21,189 nt of DNA from Ectothiorhodospiraceae bacterium (GTDB lineage: Bacteria; Pseudomonadota; Gammaproteobacteria; Thiohalomonadales; Thiohalomonadaceae). A program made the translations under genes and the position numbers. The stretch spans positions 1-21,189 of the forward strand of contig SLDE01000241.1 of NCBI GenBank assembly GCA_007125455.1, in the 5' to 3' direction. This document shows positions 1 through 5,806 of the stretch, one piece after another (the first letter of the stretch is position 1; each line of letters starts with the position of its first letter). A model generated the notes under the pieces. It worked only from the letters and a program-made list of their open reading frames with translations. It was not told the DNA's origin and ran no database searches.

Positions 1-1
1 A

Positions 2-82
2 GCCCTGAATGACGAGAATGTCCCGTTAACTGCCGGCAAACTAAGGGAGATACTTCGGCAGGAGTTGCACCATGCCGACTAA
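2..82 (+). CDS. 3' end of an integron cassette gene (partial)
   Basis: An open frame runs in from the left edge and ends with TAA at 80-82. It encodes 26 residues ending in RQELHHAD. The stop lies two bases before the GCCCAAC core of the attC site, the usual layout for the last codons of a gene cassette. The fragment is too short to assign a family. It is predicted to be a cassette gene from position alone. Confidence 0.5.
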   Translation, partial: ALNDENVPLTAGKLREILRQELHHAD

Positions 83-84
83 GC

Positions 85-178
85 GCCCAACAAAATGCTC
101 AAGCGGACGCGGGGTAACTTTTGGGCCGGCAAAGCCGGGCTGGCTCCGTGCCCGCGCCGCTTAGCATAGACGTTGGGC
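85..178 (+). other. attC recombination site of cassette 1
   Basis: The outer core boxes are GCCCAAC (85-91, R'') and GTTGGGC (172-178, R'), which are exact inverse complements. Just inside them, ATGCTCAAGCGGACG (95-109) can pair with CGCCGCTTAGCAT (155-167) except for unpaired C and A bases on one arm. Unpaired bases of this kind are the extrahelical signature of attC sites. The site is 94 bp long and carries a second, GC-rich inverted segment in the middle (GCCGGCAAAGCCGG). Recombination by an integron integrase is expected between G172 and T173. Confidence 0.88.
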
Positions 179-190
179 ACATAATGGCGA

Positions 191-219
191 TTGACACGAT
201 GTAGCCGCGGGGCTACGCT
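191..219 (+). promoter_or_regulatory. Putative promoter and operator of the toxin-antitoxin cassette
   Basis: A perfect -35 box TTGACA (191-196) is followed after 17 bases by a weak -10 TACGCT (214-219). The palindrome GTAGCC-gcgg-GGCTAC (201-216) fills the spacer and overlaps the -10 box. An operator there would suit autorepression by the toxin-antitoxin complex, which is the rule in this class. The expected transcription start lies at or next to the toxin ATG (227 or 230), so the message may have almost no leader. The boxes are seen; the function is inferred. Confidence 0.5.
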
Positions 220-226
220 TGGTGGC

Positions 227-517
227 ATGATGGAGGTTCGCAAAACGGAAGTCTATGTCAAGTGGCTCGATGGGTTGCGCGATATTCGTGCTCGTGGCCG
301 AGTTTTGGCGAGAGTCGAGCGCTTGGCAGCAGGGAATCCGGGAGACGCCGAGCCAGTAGGTGAAGGAGTCTCTGAGTTGCGTATCGACTATGGCCCCGGT
401 TACCGGGTGTACTACAAACAGCAAGGGCGTGAGTTAGTGATCTTGTTGGCTGGCGGTGACAAAAGCAGCCAGTCAAAAGATATAAAGGCCGCGCTACGTC
501 TCGCCCGCAATCTGTAG
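227..517 (+). CDS. RelE/ParE-superfamily toxin (addiction module killer protein, TIGR02683 type)
   Basis: This is a 96-residue basic protein resembling the HigB-like 'addiction module killer protein' family, toxins of the RelE/ParE fold that in related systems cleave translated mRNA. Features of the family are the N-terminal EVRKTEVYVKWLDGLRD, the central EGVSELRIDYGPGYRVYY and the late VILLAGGDKSSQSKDI. The length is normal for the family. I chose ATG 227 (ATG 230 is equally possible) over the longer frame from TTG 191, because homologues begin at M-x-E-V-R and 191 falls in the presumed -35 box. The antitoxin gene starts 8 bases after the stop, so the two form an operon. The pair sits alone between two attC sites, a common arrangement in integron arrays, where such modules are thought to stabilise the array. 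Confidence 0.9.
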   Translation: MMEVRKTEVYVKWLDGLRDIRARGRVLARVERLAAGNPGDAEPVGEGVSELRIDYGPGYRVYYKQQGRELVILLAGGDKSSQSKDIKAALRLARNL

Positions 518-525
518 GATTACCC

Positions 526-876
526 ATGAAAAAGACCGTTACAACGCGCTATGATGTTGCTGAGCATCTCCGTACGCCTGAAGAAATGGCGGCATATCTG
601 GAAGCCTGCATGGAAGAGGCAGAAGGTGACGCAGCTTTTATTGCAAAGGCCCTTGGTGATATTGCCCGTGCAAGAGGGATGTCGCAGGTGGCACGTGATG
701 CTGGTGTGTCACGTGAAAGCCTATATAAAGCGCTTTCGGGCGAACGGACTCCGGGGTTTGACACAATCCTTAAGGTCATGACAGCACTAGGTCTGAAGCT
801 TCATGCGGAAGCTGTGCCTATCCCAAATCATGCCCAACAAGGCGCTCCAACCGACGCTCGTACCTCGCGCAGTTGA
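526..876 (+). CDS. HTH antitoxin (addiction module antidote protein, TIGR02684 type)
   Basis: This 116-residue protein resembles the antidote family paired with TIGR02683 toxins. The N-terminus TTRYDVAEHLRTPEEMAAYL and the helix-turn-helix in ALGDIARARGMSQVARDAGV and SRESLYKALS (about residues 42-70) are typical; the HTH should bind the operator upstream of the toxin gene. Family members normally end soon after the ALGLKLHA segment (about residue 93). Here about 15 further residues, starting near AQQGAPT, are encoded by the attC site itself, with the TGA (874-876) inside the site. The tail is therefore likely acquired and unstructured. An AGGA lies 5 bases upstream of the ATG. Confidence 0.9.
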   Translation: MKKTVTTRYDVAEHLRTPEEMAAYLEACMEEAEGDAAFIAKALGDIARARGMSQVARDAGVSRESLYKALSGERTPGFDTILKVMTALGLKLHAEAVPIPNHAQQGAPTDARTSRS

Positions 877-891
877 GCGCTGGCGTTAGGT
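832..891 (+). other. attC recombination site of cassette 2 (toxin-antitoxin cassette)
   Basis: The site spans GCCCAAC (832-838, R'') to GTTAGGT (885-891, R') and is 60 bp long, a common attC length. The inner arms GGCGCTCCAAC (841-851) and GTTGAGCGCTGGC (872-884) pair with single unpaired bases, as expected for the folded bottom strand. The R'' box is the exact complement of the TTGGGC that opens this cassette at 173-178, as it should be if the cassette once circularised. The end of the antitoxin gene runs through most of the site. Confidence 0.9.
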
Positions 892-898
892 TTCCCAT

Positions 899-1663
899 AT
901 GAAGCTTCGCGTTCCTTGTATGCAATGCTTTCAAGAGCAAGGCCATCCCAGTGATGAACTGATGTCAGTCGAGTTACGGGATGATGGACTGCTTAATATC
1001 ACTTGCCAAAATGGACACGCCACCGTCACCGCAATCCAAGAGCAAAAGTACGAGCTCCTCTTTGAGCTTGCCGTAATGGCGCTACTCGACGGATATCCAC
1101 GCGAGGCAGCCACCGGCATGGCCGCCTCTTTGGAGCGCTTCTACGAGTTCGCAATAAGAACCCTCTGTGCAAAACGTGGCATTGATGATTCCGCGTTCAT
1201 TGCTGCCTGGAAATTGGTAGCAAATCAGTCAGAGAGACAGTTCGGTGTATTTATCTTTGCGTACATGCTGGAAGCCGGAACCCCTCCTCCAACGATAGAC
1301 GAAGCAAAGCCAACTCACATAGCCGGTCAAGACTGGAAAAATCGCCCGTGGAAAGAGTTTCGCAATAGCGTGGTACACAAAGGCTATATGCCGTCGGTCT
1401 CTGAAGCTATGGCATATGGTGAACTTGTATTCAATCACATTAAAGAGCTAACCATATGGCTCTCCGAAAACTGTTCAGAAGCCCTTAACAAGGTGGCTTT
1501 TTCACGCGTAGCAGTTGCGCACAATGAGGCAGCGGGCCGGCTCATATCGACCATGTCCATTCCAACGCTTCTGAGTAGAACTCGTGAGGGGTTCCCTGCA
1601 CGAACGTTTATGCAGGCTGTCGAAGAACTCAAGCAGTACAAACCGCGGATGCATCACCCATGA
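899..1663 (+). CDS. Cassette-borne protein with possible zinc-binding N-terminus and HEPN-like RNxxxH motif
   Basis: This 254-residue protein belongs to no family I can name with confidence. The N-terminus has C7-x2-C10 and later C36-x3-H40, which could form a small zinc-binding unit. The middle is helical, with FELAVMALLDGYPREAAT and ASLERFYEFAIR. Residues R155-N156-SVV-H160 in WKEFRNSVVHKGY fit the Rx4-6H motif of HEPN domains, where R is usually followed by N, D or H. A helix with GELVFNHIKEL follows. Similar layouts occur in HEPN and DUF4145-type proteins, many of them RNases in toxin or defence systems, but catalysis here is inferred. The ATG lies 8 bases after the attC, with no clear ribosome binding site and no room for its own promoter. 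Transcription probably comes from upstream. Confidence 0.75.
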   Translation: MKLRVPCMQCFQEQGHPSDELMSVELRDDGLLNITCQNGHATVTAIQEQKYELLFELAVMALLDGYPREAATGMAASLERFYEFAIRTLCAKRGIDDSAFIAAWKLVANQSERQFGVFIFAYMLEAGTPPPTIDEAKPTHIAGQDWKNRPWKEFRNSVVHKGYMPSVSEAMAYGELVFNHIKELTIWLSENCSEALNKVAFSRVAVAHNEAAGRLISTMSIPTLLSRTREGFPARTFMQAVEELKQYKPRMHHP

Positions 1664-1664
1664 A

Positions 1665-1669
1665 ACCTA
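1665..1669 (+). other. Interrupted attC of cassette 3 (R'' core remnant)
   Basis: The bases ACCTA(A) directly after the stop codon of the cassette-3 gene are the first part of an expected ACCTAAC R'' box. That is the exact complement of the TTAGGT (886-891) that opens this cassette. The remainder of the attC is missing and is replaced by group II intron-like sequence. The join falls where integron-targeting group IIC introns insert in the attC bottom strand (TTGT|TAGGT). Confidence 0.6.
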
Positions 1670-1745
1670 ATCGGGTAAGGACGGGTGTTGAGCCCGCCCT
1701 CCCCACAACACCCTGCATGCGGCCCCGTACAGGGCGTTTCACTCA
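1670..1745 (-). mobile_element. 3' end remnant of a group IIC intron (domains V and VI)
   Basis: Read on the - strand, 1738-1706 forms a domain V-like hairpin. A CGC triad opens the stem CGCCCTG/CAGGGTG, there is a short distal helix, and a TG bulge sits on the 3' side. It is followed by a domain VI-like hairpin (arms about 1693-1704 and 1673-1685) and the terminal TTACCCGAT. This matches my memory of the 3' ends of bacterial group IIC introns, where the catalytic triad is CGC and the last bases are AY. No reverse transcriptase frame and no intron 5' end are visible in the following several hundred bases, so only the last 75 or so bases remain. The call rests on pattern memory and has not been tested by a covariance search. 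Confidence 0.68.
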
Positions 1746-1919
1746 GAGTAGTGAAGCATGATCAAACCATCACGCAACGACACCAAAGCAACATTACTCA
1801 GGTGATTCTATGTCCATACCGATTGCCGAAGTATTACGCCGAGCTGTTTAAGGGGCTAACCATTACCTGCCAAGGTGACGATGGAGAAACCAACTTCGTA
1901 AAATAGCGTCCTACAGACT

Positions 1920-1954
1920 GTCGGCCGACGGAAGTAAGTTGACGGTCGGCCGAC
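1920..1954. repeat. Two copies of the 10-bp palindrome GTCGGCCGAC
   Basis: Perfect palindromes occur at 1920-1929 and 1945-1954, 25 bases centre to centre, with a half copy GTCGGCC at 1968-1974. Regular spacing of about two and a half helical turns could suit protein binding, but no promoter or gene depends on it visibly. Function unknown. Confidence 0.55.
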
Positions 1955-2182
1955 GAGGATTGCACAGGTCGGCCCCATGCCATCGAAGGCCAGATCGCTA
2001 CGGTTACAATGAACCGCCGCCAGCTTATTGATACAAGCGTTACCGCCTGGATCTGTAGCCACATCAGCATGATACGCTGATTGATTCTGTGACCATTTTG
2101 TGACCATCTGGAGAGCATTTATGAGCTAACCAGAGGCATTTCGTCGCTTGCCTGAGTGCAAATATCCCGATAAAACATACTC

Positions 2183-2333
2183 TTAAGTGCTCTTGGTTGC
2201 TCACTTAATGTGCTGAGGGCGCGCTAATGCGCGTCCAAATCGGCTGTCCTGCCGGTTCGTCGAGTACGACCCTCGGCACCATTAACGTTCTACAATTTAG
2301 TAACTTGCTAGCACACCGGCGTAAAAACGGTGT
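2183..2333. other. Hairpin cluster with a cloverleaf-like fold
   Basis: The first hairpin is TTAAGTG/CACTTAA (2183-2189 with 2202-2208). The second element is closed by GTGCTGAGGG/CCCTCGGCAC (2210-2219 with 2270-2279, one G-T pair). It encloses three small hairpins: GCGC-taat-GCGC, CGGC-tgtcct-GCCG and TCGT/ACGA. A CCA falls at 2279-2281. The third hairpin is ACACCG/CGGTGT (2313-2318 with 2328-2333). The shape recalls a tRNA, but the D-loop, anticodon loop and T-loop are not canonical. It may be a decayed tRNA-like sequence or an unrelated structured element. Confidence 0.35.
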
Positions 2334-2379
2334 AACCCGTTGAATCTCTGTTTCTCGATGCATATTTAGGGGCAGCGAT

Positions 2380-2865
2380 CTACTCTCCCCGCAGAGTCCG
2401 CTGATCATCCCGCATCCTTCCGATCTGTTCTTGATTGACTCTGATCTGTGTGTCGTAACGTTGATTTACTGCTGACATTTCTTCGGCGATGCTTTGGCGG
2501 TATGTGGCACCAGCCAGGTTGTTGTTGGCGGTGCGCTGTCGTGCGCGGAGTTGTCCGATCTCTCGGTCGCGGCTTTGGAGTAGTCTTCGATTACGGGATT
2601 CGAGGCGGCCGATCTCATTACCTATTTCGCGGATCCGGCGCTCTCGGGTCATGGCATCGTTGCTGGCTTTCAGGTCGGCGGCTGATGATGCGGCGGCGGC
2701 GGCGGATTGTGGATCTACGCGGTGGTAGCGCAGTTCGACGGTTTCGGCGTCGGTGGCGCAGGGTTGCTGGGAGTAGATGGTTTCGCCGTTGATTTCGCAA
2801 CGGTAGATCTGGGCGTGGGCGGTAGTTGTGATGAGGACGGCGAGGGTGGTGAGCAGGTATTTCAT
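2380..2865 (-). CDS. Secreted DUF4124 protein with C-terminal coiled coil
   Basis: This 161-residue protein starts with a signal peptide (MKYLLTTLAVLITTTAHA, cut before Q19). A DUF4124 domain follows at about residues 19-50, with the typical IYRCEINGETIYSQQPC, two cysteines and DAETVEL. From about residue 60 it is a charged, Arg/Glu/Gln-rich helix (REIGNEIGRLESRNRRLLQ), likely a coiled coil. DUF4124 proteins are periplasmic and their role is unknown. I chose ATG 2865 because it gives the signal peptide directly and has AAGGAA upstream; the frame stays open to 2982 but that stretch is unlike a protein start. It lies 120 bases downstream of the desaturase on the same strand. Confidence 0.88.
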   Translation of the reverse strand: MKYLLTTLAVLITTTAHAQIYRCEINGETIYSQQPCATDAETVELRYHRVDPQSAAAAASSAADLKASNDAMTRERRIREIGNEIGRLESRNRRLLQSRDREIGQLRARQRTANNNLAGATYRQSIAEEMSAVNQRYDTQIRVNQEQIGRMRDDQRTLRGE

Positions 2866-2985
2866 GGAGAGTTCCTTCCGTGTGTTGTCTATGCGCAATC
2901 GTAGCCACGGTTGGCAAGGCTGGCAATCACTCGCCCTCCTCGCCCCCTGCCAAGGCAGGGCAGAGCCGCTGAAATCCGCCAAGTC

Positions 2986-4158
2986 TCAGCCTGGCAACAA
3001 TTGCCTTGCAAAGCGCTGCAGGTATCGATTACCACTGGCCTCGGCCTCGCGACACCATTGCTGGATCGCCTGTCGGGCCTTGTCCGGTTGGGCGGTGGTC
3101 TCTTGCCATATGGCCTGTAGGCGCTGACGATATTCGTAGGCGGTGCGCATCGCCTCGCTGCGGCCAAGCACCTCACCGATACGTGCCTGGGCCTGGCTGT
3201 CCAGCGAGGCATCATCACGTAGGAAATAGGCTTTGCTACGCTTGAACATGCTTTTCAGCTCTCGATTACCTGCCAGCTTGCGCAGTTCTTCACGATGTAC
3301 CTTGACCATTACTTTACGACCGTAACGGGCCAGTAGTTGCATACGCTGGGCAAGCAGTGCGCGCAGGGCATCTTGGTCGGGGTTCTGACTGCCCAGGCGA
3401 AGCGGCATGGGCGGTGGCGATACCCGCTTGACCCTGGCCAGCCTCAGCCCCTGCAATAGGCGGATATACAGCCAGCCGATGTCGAACTCCCAGCGCTGGT
3501 AGGAAAGCTTGGCGGAGCCGGGCCAGGCGTGGTGGTTGTTGTGCAGCTCCTCACCACCGATGAGGATCCCCCAGGGGACGATGTTGGTGGAGGCGTCGGG
3601 GGAGGCGGCATTGCGATAGCCAAGATAATGCCCCACCCCGTTGATCACCCCGGCGGCGAAGAAGGGGATCCAGATCATCTGTATCGCCCATACGGTGAGG
3701 CCGATGGGGCCGAAGATCAGCAGGTTGATCACCAGCATCAGGCTGATCCCCAGGTAGGGGTAAGGGCTGTAGAGGCGGCGTTCCAGCCAGTCATCCGGGG
3801 TGCCCTTGCCGTAACGATCCAGGGTCTCGGCATTGCCCGCCTCGACCTTGTAGAGCTCGGCCCCCTGCCCCAATACCTTGCGCAGCCCCTTGATCTGCGG
3901 GCTGTGCGGGTCATCGGTGGTCTCGCACTTGGCGTGGTGTTTGCGGTGGATCGCCACCCACTGCCGGGTGACCATGCCGGTGGTCAGCCACAGCCAGAAA
4001 CGAAAGAAGTGGCTGGGCACAGGGTGCAGCTCCAGCGCCCGGTGGGCCTGATGGCGGTGCAGGAAGATGGTCACCGAGGCGATGGTGATGTGGGTCAGCA
4101 ACAGCGCGTAGAGCAACACCTCCCACCAGGAGAAGCTGAGAAAGCCGTTAAATTGCAA
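2986..4158 (-). CDS. Membrane acyl-CoA (delta-9 type) fatty acid desaturase
   Basis: This is an integral-membrane di-iron desaturase of the stearoyl-CoA desaturase family, which introduces a double bond into acyl chains and so adjusts membrane fluidity. With the chosen start it has 390 residues. The three histidine boxes are visible: HRHQAHR (about 34-40), HRKHH (71-75) and HNNHH (206-210). Hydrophobic segments lie at about 12-35, 55-63 and 137-172. The last 120 residues are a charged cytoplasmic tail rich in Arg, Ala and Gln. No ATG is suitable. TTG 4158 is preceded by GAGG at good spacing and gives a start close to homologues; TTG 4207-4209 would add 17 residues but has no ribosome binding site. 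Confidence 0.9.
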   Translation of the reverse strand: MQFNGFLSFSWWEVLLYALLLTHITIASVTIFLHRHQAHRALELHPVPSHFFRFWLWLTTGMVTRQWVAIHRKHHAKCETTDDPHSPQIKGLRKVLGQGAELYKVEAGNAETLDRYGKGTPDDWLERRLYSPYPYLGISLMLVINLLIFGPIGLTVWAIQMIWIPFFAAGVINGVGHYLGYRNAASPDASTNIVPWGILIGGEELHNNHHAWPGSAKLSYQRWEFDIGWLYIRLLQGLRLARVKRVSPPPMPLRLGSQNPDQDALRALLAQRMQLLARYGRKVMVKVHREELRKLAGNRELKSMFKRSKAYFLRDDASLDSQAQARIGEVLGRSEAMRTAYEYRQRLQAIWQETTAQPDKARQAIQQWCREAEASGNRYLQRFARQLLPG

Positions 4159-4392
4159 GGGGATAACCTCAAGAAGTGGAGATAGGACAAGCTTGGCAGA
4201 AAACCCCAACTGTGCAAGTTGTGGGGTATCTGTACTCTCTCTGAGACAGCGGCCGGGGGGAATCGTTGCAGTGGGGCCGTTTCAGACTGAACAGACACCG
4301 CCACCCGAAGGCAATCCTCATCTGTACCTTGATTAGGGAGCAGGTAAGGGCTAGATTATCCACAAGTATTACCTTTGAATAAGAGGCCCACC

Positions 4393-4470
4393 ATGGCAAC
4401 GTCTCTCAAACTTGATGACACATTGAAAGAGCGCATCAAGTCCCTCGCTGATCAGCGTTCACTCCATTCA
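4393..4470 (+). pseudogene. Truncated ribbon-helix-helix (CopG/RelB-like) antitoxin remnant
   Basis: From ATG 4393 the first 22 codons read MATSLKLDDTLKERIKSLAD followed by QR, closely resembling the N-terminus of small RHH antitoxins and CopG-type regulators (family members continue with RSPHWIMREAI or similar). After Q21-R22 the similarity stops and a palindrome follows at 4471-4486. The frame then stays open for hundreds of codons only because it lies antisense to the persulfide dioxygenase gene. No partner toxin is visible. I read this as a broken toxin-antitoxin locus; the break point is near 4458. Confidence 0.6.
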
Positions 4471-4486
4471 TCGAGCTGGAGCTCGA
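4471..4486. repeat. Perfect inverted repeat TCGAGCT-GG-AGCTCGA
   Basis: The 7-base arms are perfect with a GG loop, and a related ACGCTCC follows. It sits exactly where the RHH antitoxin loses its family match, so it may mark the insertion or recombination that truncated the gene. There is no T-tract on either side, so a terminator is unlikely. Confidence 0.5.
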
Positions 4487-4518
4487 CGCTCCGGCCTTCA
4501 CTTCTTGTTCCAGACCAC

Positions 4519-5271
4519 TCAGCCCTGGTCGTGCTGTTCGCAAGGCCTGCGGTACTCCTCGGGGATGTTGTCGGGGCAGCTCCCACAGCCTTCGTTGCCG
4601 GGCACGGCGAAGTCGATCTTGCGTGGGTAGGGCAGATCCATCTCTTCCATGATCTTGACGAACTCAGCCTCGGGGCGGTCGTTGCCCAGGCGGGGGTTGC
4701 GGGCCTTTTCCTGGGCGATGGTGGTGATGAAGCGCCCCTCGTAGTCGTGGCCGGGGTAGACCAGGGTTTCGTCGGGCAGGGTGAAGAATTTGTCGTGGAT
4801 GCTGCGATAGAGGGCGTGGGCGTCGCCGGACTGGAAGTCGGTGCGACCGCAGGCCTCGATCAGCAGGGCATCGCCACTGAACAGCATCTGCTGGGTGCCG
4901 TTGTCGATCAGATAGGCGTGGTGGTGGTCGGTATGGCCGGGGGTAAACAGTGGCTGAATGGTGATGTTACCCACCATGAAGGGCTGGCCCTCGCGCAGCC
5001 CAATATCGACGCAGGCGATGTCGAGCATCGCTGGATAGACGATCTGGCTACCGGCCTGCTCCTTGAGGCGCTTGGCACCGGTGAGGTGGTCAGCATGGAC
5101 GTGGGTGTCGATGCTGTAGTCGAGCTTGAGGCCCAGTTGTTGCAGCACGGCAAGGTCCCGCTCCACGGTGTCGAGCACCGGGTCGATCAGCGCGGTCTTG
5201 CCTGTGTCCGGACAGCTGATGAGGTAGGTGTAGGTGCTGGAGTCGGGTTCGAACAGTTGCTTGAAGATCAT
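4519..5271 (-). CDS. Persulfide dioxygenase, ETHE1-like metallo-beta-lactamase fold
   Basis: This 250-residue protein is of the ETHE1/persulfide dioxygenase group, which oxidises glutathione persulfide to sulfite with a single iron and is used in sulfide detoxification or oxidation. The metal-ligand motifs are present: HVHADH (about 57-62), PGHT (H113), SGD (D134) and GHDYEG (H175), together with RTDFQSGD, typical of ETHE1-like proteins rather than glyoxalase II. The C-terminus is unusual in being cysteine-rich (GCGSCPDNIPEEYRRPC). AAGGA lies 7 bases before ATG 5271, whereas ATG 5277 is only 2 bases from it, so 5271 is preferred. The gene is followed by the convergent RHH remnant. A role in sulfur oxidation fits the suggested organism type but is inferred. 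Confidence 0.88.
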   Translation of the reverse strand: MIFKQLFEPDSSTYTYLISCPDTGKTALIDPVLDTVERDLAVLQQLGLKLDYSIDTHVHADHLTGAKRLKEQAGSQIVYPAMLDIACVDIGLREGQPFMVGNITIQPLFTPGHTDHHHAYLIDNGTQQMLFSGDALLIEACGRTDFQSGDAHALYRSIHDKFFTLPDETLVYPGHDYEGRFITTIAQEKARNPRLGNDRPEAEFVKIMEEMDLPYPRKIDFAVPGNEGCGSCPDNIPEEYRRPCEQHDQG

Positions 5272-5371
5272 TGGCATTTTCCTTTTTTTGGCTTAACGAT
5301 AAGGGCTTGCCCCAGAAGCGTGGCGGGGGGCACCGCTCCTACCGGGTGCGACAGGAGATCGGCCAGGACGT

Positions 5372-5806
5372 TCAGTCCAGGGTCACGGCCATCCCCACGC
5401 GGATCACGCCGCCATTGACTACCCGGCAGGTAACCCCGCCGCGCCAGCCCGGCAACAGGGCGCTGAACAGGCCGGGCTGGGCCTGTTCCATCCGTTCGCA
5501 GGGGTCGGTCTCGCCGGTGATCTCCAGTATGGCCTCGCCCAGTAGGATACGCCTGCCGGTGGTTTGGTAGAGCGCTAGCTCGTCCACCAACAGGTTGGCG
5601 CGACGGGTCTGCCAGGGCAGTTCGACACCCAGCGCATCACAGGCGGCCTGCCAGTCGCTGAGGTTCATCAGGGTCAGCTGGCGTGGGCCGGGCTTGCCGC
5701 GACAGTCGCCCACCAGACCGTGCTGGCGGTGCAGCATCGCCTCCTGGTGCAGGCCCATGGGCCCCTTACGCTGTGGTTTAACGGCGATCCCCAGCAGTTG
5801 TGCCAT
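5372..5806 (-). CDS. MOSC domain-containing protein
   Basis: This 144-residue protein consists mainly of a MOSC domain, the C-terminal domain of molybdenum cofactor sulfurases that also occurs as stand-alone bacterial proteins. Family marks are GLVGDCRGKPGPRQLTLMN, a region with TRRANLLVDE, LLGEAILEITGETDPCERM with the conserved cysteine, and a final GGVTCRVVNGGVIRVGM. Stand-alone members are thought to handle sulfur-carrier or Moco-related chemistry; the substrate here is unknown. Its ATG overlaps the DUF1415 stop as TAATG, and GGGAG lies in the DUF1415 end, so translation is probably coupled and the longer frame from 5824 is not used. A half copy of the GTAGGAGCGG repeat follows it at about 5332-5342. 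Confidence 0.88.
   Translation of the reverse strand: MAQLLGIAVKPQRKGPMGLHQEAMLHRQHGLVGDCRGKPGPRQLTLMNLSDWQAACDALGVELPWQTRRANLLVDELALYQTTGRRILLGEAILEITGETDPCERMEQAQPGLFSALLPGWRGGVTCRVVNGGVIRVGMAVTLD

Larger units (their letters stand above)
1746..2379. other. Region of about 630 bases without a convincing gene
   Basis: Short frames exist on both strands (for example + strand 1685-1906 and - strand 1834-2118), but none shows a known motif, a good ribosome binding site or consistent coding character. The stretch lies between the broken cassette array and core-type genes and probably holds decayed array or mobile DNA. What can be seen is a pair of GTCGGCCGAC palindromes, a direct repeat TGTGACCAT at 2088-2096 and 2099-2107, and three hairpins between 2183 and 2333. 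Confidence 0.6.

Noticed and set aside
1685..1906. A 73-residue + strand frame as a further cassette gene
   Set aside because: It starts within the intron-like domain VI sequence, has no ribosome binding site or attC after it, and shows no recognisable motif.
1850..2120. The right half of the broken cassette-3 attC
   Set aside because: GGCTAAC-like bases occur near 1854 and GCTAACC near 2123, but both are in the same orientation and have no matching inner arms, so no attC half could be assigned.
2212..2281. A tRNA gene ending in CCA
   Set aside because: The acceptor-like stem and CCA are present, but the D-loop is only 4 bases without GG, the anticodon loop is not 7 bases, and the T-arm lacks a paired stem around TTCGA. 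Reported only as a cloverleaf-like fold.
3529..4185. A 218-residue + strand open frame
   Set aside because: It is the antisense shadow of the desaturase gene, whose three histidine boxes fix the coding strand.
4375..5418. A 347-residue + strand open frame
   Set aside because: Beyond the first 28 codons it is antisense to the persulfide dioxygenase gene, whose motifs and ribosome binding site are clear. Only the N-terminal RHH part is meaningful.
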